A stretch of DNA of 20,298 nt from the IMG/VR virus record IMGVR_UViG_3300006753_000110, positions 1 to 20,298 of that record, one strand, 5' to 3'. The stretch is from a virus. The notes beneath the pieces were generated by a model. The model was not told where the DNA came from and ran no database searches. It saw nothing but the letters and a program-made list of their open reading frames with translations. Of this stretch, positions 1-5,603 are shown piece by piece; the first letter of the stretch is position 1, and the number at the start of each line of letters is the position of its first letter. Both the position numbers and the translations under genes were made by a program.

Positions 1-69
1 GTTGTCCTCTAAAACAATAGCTAATTCTTCTTTAATAATTTGTTGTAATCTCGATTGTTTTAGTTTCAT
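1..69 (-). CDS. N-terminus of an unidentified protein (partial, runs off window)
   Basis: An ATG at 69-67 opens a frame that stays open to the window edge, giving 23 residues. A GGGAG-type ribosome binding site lies about 8 bases upstream, inside the 44-base gap after the recombinase gene. The visible part includes the stretch SRLQQIIKEELAIVLE, which reads as a short charged amphipathic helix. I have the impression that similar IIKEEL-type N-termini recur on unrelated proteins of marine phages, but cannot verify it here. Function cannot be assigned from so little sequence. It is probably co-transcribed with the recombinase. Confidence 0.6.
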   Translation of the reverse strand, partial: MKLKQSRLQQIIKEELAIVLEDN

Positions 70-113
70 GTCCTGTACTCCCTCAATACTATTAATTAGT
101 AAGCAAAAAGAGT

Positions 114-1214
114 TTATTCCCGTTCTTCATAGAAAGATTCTGCTGAACCTGTACGGTCATCAAACTTCATAATAATCTCTTCGTCCATGATCTCTAAAAC
201 TCTTTGCCTAAACTTAGGATCTTCAAGTTTTTTCTTCCAGGTTGCGGTCTGAAATTTGTCAGTGGTGCCATCAACATAAGTGAGCGCAAACCATGCGCCA
301 CTATTAACTAAATGGTGTGAGCCCTTAATCGCGTCGAGCCAACTTTCTTCATCTTGTACTCCGATTTCATCTCCCCATAGGATCTTAAAATTACATTGTC
401 TACCGGCTGTCCCGAATCGTGATTTTTCAAGTTTTACCTTGACCTCTGAACCAATTCGAAAGCCTTTATCATCTGTGATGAAAGAAGCCTTTGCTTTGCG
501 CCCTGTGAGCCACACACGCAACGAGTAGGCATAAACCATAGCTTTACCCCCAGGAGTCATATAAGGCGTTGTGAGGGTCTCTGAGGGGCTCCTGGTGATG
601 TTTGTTTTAAGCTGGTTCAAAACAAGAAATGTCGATTGACTATTCGCAATGGGAACTGTCAATTTTGACATGCCTTTTGCAAGGATTCTGGCCTTAACGG
701 CCATGGACGAAAGAGGATTAAAATCTCCTTCAATATCTGAGATTGCTGGTGTCAACGCTAGTGAATCCCAGATAAAAAGCATCTTGTTTTCGTTTGATCC
801 AAGAAGCTCTTCAATTGTCTCAAGCACAAATTCCACAGAGGTTGCCTGTACATACAACAGATCATCAACATTGCAGCCGGTTTTTTCTAAGAAGCCCGGA
901 TCAATTGCGGATTCTGAATCAAAATAAACAACATCAACGCCCATCTTTTGAGCGTTAGCGGCAACTTGTGCCGCCATATATGATTTGCCGGTTGATTCAA
1001 GGCCTGCAATCTCCACAATCTTTCCAATGGGAATTCCTGCCAGGCGCCCTCTGCAAATAATACTGTCAAGCCATCTCGATCCTGTAGGAATCCATTCTTT
1101 TACAATTGTTGGGCTGTCTTTATTTAAATTGTGTGCAACATTTAGTCCCGCTTTCTTGTTGATAAGCTTGCGCATATCTTCAATAGAAAGCTTGCCAGCC
1201 TTTTTCTTAGGCAT
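114..1214 (-). CDS. uvsX: UvsX/RecA-like recombinase
   Basis: This is an ATP-dependent strand-exchange recombinase that would form filaments on single-stranded DNA for recombination-dependent replication and repair. The 366-aa protein is close to RecA (about 350 aa) and T4 UvsX (about 390 aa) in length. A Walker A motif GLESTGKS is at residues 71-78, the catalytic-glutamate region VYFDSES is near 97-102, a Walker B strand MLFIWD is at 145-150, and a RecA-type loop-2 region runs from NQLKTN to TPGGKAM at about 200-226. The N-terminal pattern IPTGS..LD..I..G.LAGIP is shared with phage UvsX proteins, while the loop-2 region is more RecA-like, so it is a phage-branch intermediate. The start is supported by an AGGAG about 7 bases upstream. 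It follows the SSB gene, its usual functional partner, and the intergenic region holds a possible attenuator. Confidence 0.93.
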   Translation of the reverse strand: MPKKKAGKLSIEDMRKLINKKAGLNVAHNLNKDSPTIVKEWIPTGSRWLDSIICRGRLAGIPIGKIVEIAGLESTGKSYMAAQVAANAQKMGVDVVYFDSESAIDPGFLEKTGCNVDDLLYVQATSVEFVLETIEELLGSNENKMLFIWDSLALTPAISDIEGDFNPLSSMAVKARILAKGMSKLTVPIANSQSTFLVLNQLKTNITRSPSETLTTPYMTPGGKAMVYAYSLRVWLTGRKAKASFITDDKGFRIGSEVKVKLEKSRFGTAGRQCNFKILWGDEIGVQDEESWLDAIKGSHHLVNSGAWFALTYVDGTTDKFQTATWKKKLEDPKFRQRVLEIMDEEIIMKFDDRTGSAESFYEERE

Positions 1215-1235
1215 ATCAAAACTCCTATAGTGTAT

Positions 1236-1265
1236 AAAAATGAGGCATCTGTAAACCCATGCCTC
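1236..1265 (-). terminator. Terminator-like hairpin between the SSB and recombinase genes
   Basis: In the transcript, GAGGCAT (1265-1259) can pair with ATGCCTC (1248-1242) around a 10-base loop. One A and five consecutive U (1240-1236) follow, the layout of a short Rho-independent terminator. The stem is only 7 bp with four G-C pairs, so termination would be partial at best. The uvsX start codon lies 22 bases downstream of the U-run, so this would attenuate uvsX transcription. The stem cannot form at the same time as the longer hairpin at 1247-1281. Confidence 0.45.
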
Positions 1266-1281
1266 CCTGCGGTTTACAGAT
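1247..1281 (-). promoter_or_regulatory. Alternative (antiterminator-like) hairpin overlapping the terminator stem
   Basis: A perfect 11-bp inverted repeat, ATCTGTAAACC (1281-1271) and GGTTTACAGAT (1257-1247), encloses a 13-base loop. It begins at the last base of the SSB stop codon. Its 3' arm uses bases that form the loop and one arm of the terminator-like hairpin at 1242-1265, so the two structures exclude each other. The repeat is seen directly; a switching role is inferred. A ribosome finishing the SSB gene would cover the 5' arm and favour the terminator, while absence of that ribosome would favour this hairpin and read-through into uvsX. Confidence 0.45.
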
Positions 1282-2045
1282 TATTTACCAAGAAGATCTG
1301 CGAAAGCTTTATCCACGGAAGTCCCCCTAGTGGCTTCTTTCTCGGTGCCACCATCATATTTGGTGGTTTCGGTGGAATTCTCTTCGGGATCTCCATCTCC
1401 CAACAGAAATTCGTCTAGCATCCCCTGCACCTCTGCAAAAGACTTTCGACTAGCTGCAAACAGTTCATCAAAGTCCGGTACAGACTCCAAAAATTCACGG
1501 CACCTCTCAGGTTCCTTACAAAGCGTTGAACTACGGCGCCGAGGCGTAATCTGAGTTACTGGAAAGGTTGCGCCGGATGGCTTTCCATAACCAAGGACAA
1601 GATCAGTCCCCGCTTCAGCATCGGTAATATCTCCATATTCCGGATTAAGCACAAGATTCAAGAGAGTTTCATAAACGGTTTTACCGAAACCCCAAACTCG
1701 AACCCCTTTATCTTCTTCTCCACGCACAATAACTGGCGCAAAGAAACGCTGACGAGCAGAAAGCTTTTTCGCCATTCTCTTACTATCTTCTGTGCCTTCC
1801 TGCCAAAGCTGGCGCACAAAAGAATCCAACGGACAGTCTTCGCCAAAGTTTCGCTTTGGACTCAAGAAGCCGGGATTATCTCCAACATTATAATGGAACC
1901 AATAATCCTTGAACGGATCTCCATCTTCAGTAGGAACAATACGGATAGTTTGTTCCCCATCTTGCGGGCGCCAAAAACGATTGTTGCCCCCTTTACTTTC
2001 AAGAGCATTTTTGCGCTCTCTCATTTTCTTCATATCAATAGTCAT
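1281..2045 (-). CDS. 32: gp32-like single-stranded DNA-binding protein
   Basis: This protein would coat single-stranded DNA at the fork and cooperate with the recombinase and polymerase. The 254-aa sequence has the gp32 layout: a basic N-terminal segment (about residues 5-20, for cooperative binding in the family), an OB-fold core starting with the pattern NNRFWRPQDGEQTIRIVP near 21-38 and including FKDYWFHYN, and an acidic flexible tail from about 210 ending in VDKAFADLLGK. The T4 zinc-binding CxxC pair is not visible: only H51 and C71 resemble it, and the other cysteines (176 and 182) lie elsewhere. The start has AAGGAG six bases upstream. A strong promoter-like sequence and a leader hairpin lie just before the gene, so it can be expressed separately from the genes upstream. 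Confidence 0.9.
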   Translation of the reverse strand: MTIDMKKMRERKNALESKGGNNRFWRPQDGEQTIRIVPTEDGDPFKDYWFHYNVGDNPGFLSPKRNFGEDCPLDSFVRQLWQEGTEDSKRMAKKLSARQRFFAPVIVRGEEDKGVRVWGFGKTVYETLLNLVLNPEYGDITDAEAGTDLVLGYGKPSGATFPVTQITPRRRSSTLCKEPERCREFLESVPDFDELFAASRKSFAEVQGMLDEFLLGDGDPEENSTETTKYDGGTEKEATRGTSVDKAFADLLGK

Positions 2046-2061
2046 TTTTTTCTCCTTTTAG

Positions 2062-2090
2062 TCAGCGTGATGACTCTCTCACACTGCTGA
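2062..2090 (-). promoter_or_regulatory. Leader hairpin of the SSB mRNA
   Basis: TCAGC (2090-2086), GTG (2084-2082) and TGA (2081-2079) pair with TCA (2073-2071), CAC (2069-2067) and GCTGA (2066-2062), with single-base bulges and a GAGAG loop. It sits at the predicted 5' end of the transcript from the promoter at 2098-2126 and is followed by an A-rich stretch with the ribosome binding site. T4 gp32 represses its own mRNA by binding a structured leader followed by unstructured A/U-rich RNA. A similar role here is an inference from layout only; simple mRNA 5'-end protection is equally possible. Confidence 0.4.
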
Positions 2091-2097
2091 TTTTATT

Positions 2098-2126
2098 ATA
2101 ATACTATAAATTGATTTCTTTGTCAA
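2098..2126 (-). promoter_or_regulatory. Sigma-70-type promoter for the SSB gene
   Basis: A perfect TTGACA -35 box (2126-2121) is followed after exactly 17 bases by TATTAT (2103-2098), one mismatch from the -10 consensus. Transcription would start near 2091, just ahead of the leader hairpin. The -35 box lies inside the last codons of the upstream FtsZ-like gene and its TAG stop falls in the spacer, so the SSB and recombinase genes could be transcribed by unmodified host RNA polymerase independently of the structural genes. I saw no comparable match in the other intergenic regions. Confidence 0.65.
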
Positions 2127-2970
2127 GTCTAAAATTATCATTTTGTACCACAGAACTATTCAATAAGCCATAAATATAAGGTGTATCATAGCTTGTTGAA
2201 AAAATCCCGTAGCTGACTTTTATTTTATCATACTGTTTCAAAATTTTAAGCTGTTCTGAGATATTTTTCATTAAAGTACCATCAGTTTTTAACATTTCTT
2301 CAGGCACTCCATAATAATAACACTTGTCTCTGGGAATGTCAAGATCAAAAAATAATTTTTCTTCCCCTCCTTCATATGAAACTAAACTGAAAGTTGATAT
2401 CCTAGCAGAATCCAGTGTCTCATCAAAAGTGTCAATTTCAGACTTAGAATGTTTAAAGACGTTAATCATATGCATGGTAGAGGATATTAATTCGTTCATT
2501 TGAGTGTGTATTTCTCGTAAGGGGACGTCCCCAATTATTTTAGACAACTCAACATTATCAACTAGATAAATTCTTTTAAAAAGCCCTGACCGTGCGTATT
2601 CTTGCAATACCCCAAAAATTACATTATTGTTTTTTACCTTTAATCCCGGGAGCAAAGAACAATCGGGGCGAGCATACAAAACACTTATATTACATTTGTG
2701 TCTTATCTGTTCCAATATTCGCAGGCTAGCGGCAGATATTTTTCCACAGCTAGTAATAAACAAAACATCCCCCTTCACATATCTAAAAAATTTTTTAAAG
2801 CTTGGACACTTCTTTTCGTATTCTTCTAAAGTTTTAAATTCCGGAAAATCAAAACAATCCTTTGAACTTTGCAACCCTTTATCAATTTTATATATTTTAT
2901 ATTGAGGGTACTTGGAAAAGCTAGCAGCAATATTGCATCCAGCAGTTCCTAAGCCGATGATCGTTTTCAT
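2104..2970 (-). CDS. Diverged FtsZ/tubulin-fold protein with a degenerate GTP-binding loop
   Basis: This 288-aa protein follows the FtsZ order along its length. Residues 3-15 (TIIGLGTAGCNIA) match the first strand and T1 loop, and YKIYKID (24-30) matches the strand ending at the T2 aspartate. DVLFITS (68-74) is the strand before the T4 loop, followed by ISVLYARPD (95-103). IYLVDNVELSKIIGDVPL (134-151) resembles the FtsZ segment containing IPNDKLLKV. N159 in TQMNELI aligns with the guanine-contacting Asn of FtsZ helix H7, and EIDTFDETL (178-186) aligns with the T7 catalytic loop. The GGGTG(S/T)G phosphate loop is missing: its place reads SCGKISAAS. Nucleotide hydrolysis may be lost or altered. 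The start codon overlaps the polymerase stop (ATGA), indicating translational coupling. The family assignment rests on my own pattern comparison; a polymerising or replication-scaffold role is speculative. Confidence 0.62.
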   Translation of the reverse strand: MKTIIGLGTAGCNIAASFSKYPQYKIYKIDKGLQSSKDCFDFPEFKTLEEYEKKCPSFKKFFRYVKGDVLFITSCGKISAASLRILEQIRHKCNISVLYARPDCSLLPGLKVKNNNVIFGVLQEYARSGLFKRIYLVDNVELSKIIGDVPLREIHTQMNELISSTMHMINVFKHSKSEIDTFDETLDSARISTFSLVSYEGGEEKLFFDLDIPRDKCYYYGVPEEMLKTDGTLMKNISEQLKILKQYDKIKVSYGIFSTSYDTPYIYGLLNSSVVQNDNFRLDKEINL

Positions 2971-4184
2971 GTTTTACTTTCCACCATTTCACCAAAATTT
3001 TTGCCATGGGAAACATTTACTTTAAAGCGTCCTAATTCAGTATCGGCAAATAATTCTTTTATTTCTTGAATTATATTCTCGTCATCATGATGTAAGTCAA
3101 TTACAAGAGAATCATGCAAACAAAAAGCAATATTAGATTTTTTATCTTTTAAATATTCCCATACTTTAATCATTTGGCGTAAAAATAAGTCAGCAGCCGT
3201 TGACTGAATAATATAATTTAATGCATGGTGATCATCAGAATCAATTATTCTGTTAAAAAAGGTTGTCACTTGGCCGTCGCTGTAGTACTTTTGTACCACA
3301 AAATCTCTATCATATTCTTTATTTAAAACATAATCTTTAGATTCGGGATTATAAAGCCAAGCAAAAACTCTCTTCTTAGCTTCTTCTCTTGTGTTGGTAT
3401 TCTTAAAAACGTGCCTCATATTCCAATCGTGAATGTCTTCTTTCGGCTGATCCTTCCCTGAAAGGCTCATCATAACACGAAGCTCGGCTGCGTTATAGTC
3501 CATTTCTAAAAATGAATGGTTATTGGGCTTTAAAATCTTACGATAACTCTTGTGTAACGTAAGAATAGGAAACTGCGTCGCCGTCAGTCTCCCCGTTTTA
3601 GTTCCATACATGTTATAACATATATAAGGTTCCGTTGCCTTAAGTTTTTTAAGAAATTGTCTGACCTTAAAATCATATCTCCTGTTTCTCATTGAACTTA
3701 AATCAATATTTAATTTTCTATTTTTTATCTCTGTTAAAATCTTTGCGATATTAACTCTAAAGCCATAATCATCTGGCTTTTTATAGTTTTTAAACACATG
3801 AGCTGATATTTGATTTTTGATTTTTCCATACTTTAATAGTACATGTACAGGAAGCAAATCAAAATAACAATAATCGTTTAAATTCAATTTAACTTCTTTT
3901 GTTGAGGTGTGGAAAGCTTTCAGCTTATGTCTAATTAATTCCCACTCATCAACTAGTTGAGAAGGACATACTTCAGTTAAAGACCGTCCCCCACAATAAT
4001 ATTTGGCGTATTGAATTGTTGAATCCGGCATACTTTCAGAATAATCCCACGTATGAGTGAGACTCTTTTCAGGAAGCTTTTTTGTATAAAGCTCTTCGTC
4101 AACATATACCGCAAGACAATCTTTTTTGTCATCAAATGTTTGAAAAATCATTTCTGGGGCGCTTACCTTCTGCTCATGTTTCAT
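2967..4184 (-). CDS. polA: Family A DNA polymerase, polymerase domain only
   Basis: This is a template-directed DNA polymerase, presumably the replicative enzyme of the phage. Of its 405 residues, the C-terminal half carries the family A signatures: TGRLTAT (197-203), motif A DYNAAELRVMMSLSG (229-243) with the metal-binding Asp, motif B R266-x3-K270-x7-Y278, the O-helix-to-palm segment NYIIQSTAADL (323-333), and motif C LHDSLVIDL (356-364). Motif B ends in Asn where Gly is usual, and motif C has HDS where HDE is usual. The N-terminal 190 residues are too short for the normal 3'-5' exonuclease plus thumb, and I see no exonuclease DxE motif, so proofreading is absent or supplied by another gene. 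No clear Shine-Dalgarno precedes the ATG at 4184; a second ATG lies 11 codons in. It is coupled to the FtsZ-like gene downstream. Confidence 0.88.
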   Translation of the reverse strand: MKHEQKVSAPEMIFQTFDDKKDCLAVYVDEELYTKKLPEKSLTHTWDYSESMPDSTIQYAKYYCGGRSLTEVCPSQLVDEWELIRHKLKAFHTSTKEVKLNLNDYCYFDLLPVHVLLKYGKIKNQISAHVFKNYKKPDDYGFRVNIAKILTEIKNRKLNIDLSSMRNRRYDFKVRQFLKKLKATEPYICYNMYGTKTGRLTATQFPILTLHKSYRKILKPNNHSFLEMDYNAAELRVMMSLSGKDQPKEDIHDWNMRHVFKNTNTREEAKKRVFAWLYNPESKDYVLNKEYDRDFVVQKYYSDGQVTTFFNRIIDSDDHHALNYIIQSTAADLFLRQMIKVWEYLKDKKSNIAFCLHDSLVIDLHHDDENIIQEIKELFADTELGRFKVNVSHGKNFGEMVESKT

Positions 4185-4208
4185 CTTTGGCGGTGAATTT
4201 ATTCTAGA

Positions 4209-5597
4209 TCACTCTGCATCTTCAGGATCAATAGCCGGTTCAAGGGCCTCTAAAATATCGTTAAGAGTGGGCTCCGCTGATTCATCCTCAACCTCACCAT
4301 ATAATGTCACTTTAACAGGTTCCTCATAAGAATGCAAGCCAGAAGTTACACTTTTTCCAAAATATTTTATACGACGAGGATATGGAGCCCCATCCTTCGT
4401 AACATATATGTTTGATTGTTGTGTAAAACCTTCTAGAAGCTCTAATGCTTTTTCAATTCCTTTTTTGCTGTTAGCTCGTAAGATTTTTTTTAATTTAACT
4501 TGGTGTTGTCTTGCAGTAAATTCTTTTTGACTCTCAATCAAGCGAATATTAAAATAATAAGGCAAGAAAAAAGAATCTGGATAATTTTTCTGAAAGTCAT
4601 TATCAAAATCATCCGAAACATCTTCTAAAAATCCCTCTTTAGGGATTGTTTTAAATTGACCGCTGGCCACATCTGCCCAAGTAGGAGGGGCACAATTTTT
4701 AATAGTATGTAGTATCCCAAACCATGTGGTATCGGCATCGAGAACCATGGATTTATATGCATACCACATTCTAGCTTTAAAGTCATCATAAGAATAGAAT
4801 TCAGACCTGTAAAAATAATCCTTAAATACGGCACCATCTTTATAAGAAGTTCCAAAAGCGGCCATATAGTTGGCAGTAACAGGATGATCCACATTAACAG
4901 CCAATCGCCAAGGACAATTCTTATCGACATAAAAGCCAAAGGCTGCAGCTAATCTTGCATAATCAGTAAAAGCTTCTTTAGAAAGATATTCATCATCTTT
5001 TATAGTGTCATCATCCATTGCCATATCTGCAATTTCAACTATTAGACCACTAATAGCATGAGGGCAAAATGGCGACATTATAAATCCAGTTCGGGATACT
5101 GGAAATATATTTTTTATGGTAGAAGTATAATTAACAAATTCTTTCACAAAATCTGGAAAAGTTCTTATTCGGCTTTTTCGAGACGCTATAACATAATCAT
5201 TTATAAAAGTATCATAAACATTATCCACAAAGTGTTCTTGATAAAGTTTGTGCATGCTCTTTGTGGCGGAACGAGGGACAAAACCATTGGGAAATAAGTT
5301 TGCAAACCGCTGAGTTTTTGTGCGGATATTGAAATCTATTACGCCCTTAAGATCAACAAAAGCTTTTGTAGCAAAATCATGAAGCAATAAAAGCCCTTGG
5401 CCCGGAAGTTGAGTCATATTAATTTCTGTAGGATAGATCGAGTGCCCCTCTTTATCAACTTTTCCATAAAAAGGCTTTTCGTAAATCATGTCGAGGGGAA
5501 CGGGGTCATAAATTGTAAAAGCCTTTTGCTTATAGTCCAGCCTCTCCTCAAACATTTGAGGGTTTGATAAATTATTTTTGGCTTCAAAACGACTCAT
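4209..5597 (-). CDS. Protein of unknown function between the baseplate and replication genes
   Basis: I do not recognise this 462-aa protein. It looks soluble, with no signal peptide or membrane segment. It is rich in Phe and Tyr through residues 30-340, with stretches such as YEKPFYGKVDKEG and FFLPYYFNIRL, and two Cys/His-containing segments (MSPFCPHAISGL and DKNCPWRLAVNVDHP). A Lys-rich helical segment lies near 375-400 and the last 40 residues are acidic, ending EPAIDPEDAE. It starts six bases after the hub gene, with AAGGA about 10 bases before the ATG, so it is probably expressed with the tail genes. It could be a baseplate or adsorption component, or a virion protein of another type; no catalytic motif supports an enzyme. 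Confidence 0.8.
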   Translation of the reverse strand: MSRFEAKNNLSNPQMFEERLDYKQKAFTIYDPVPLDMIYEKPFYGKVDKEGHSIYPTEINMTQLPGQGLLLLHDFATKAFVDLKGVIDFNIRTKTQRFANLFPNGFVPRSATKSMHKLYQEHFVDNVYDTFINDYVIASRKSRIRTFPDFVKEFVNYTSTIKNIFPVSRTGFIMSPFCPHAISGLIVEIADMAMDDDTIKDDEYLSKEAFTDYARLAAAFGFYVDKNCPWRLAVNVDHPVTANYMAAFGTSYKDGAVFKDYFYRSEFYSYDDFKARMWYAYKSMVLDADTTWFGILHTIKNCAPPTWADVASGQFKTIPKEGFLEDVSDDFDNDFQKNYPDSFFLPYYFNIRLIESQKEFTARQHQVKLKKILRANSKKGIEKALELLEGFTQQSNIYVTKDGAPYPRRIKYFGKSVTSGLHSYEEPVKVTLYGEVEDESAEPTLNDILEALEPAIDPEDAE

Positions 5598-5603
5598 TTC
5601 TTA

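Noticed and set aside
70-113. Terminator after the recombinase gene (a run of five T after its stop codon)
   Set aside because: No convincing stem precedes the T run, and the next gene begins within 44 bases with a good ribosome binding site.
2101-2126. TTGACA with TATAAT at 20-base spacing for the SSB promoter
   Set aside because: A 20-base spacer is outside the normal range; the overlapping TATTAT gives the optimal 17 bases and was preferred.
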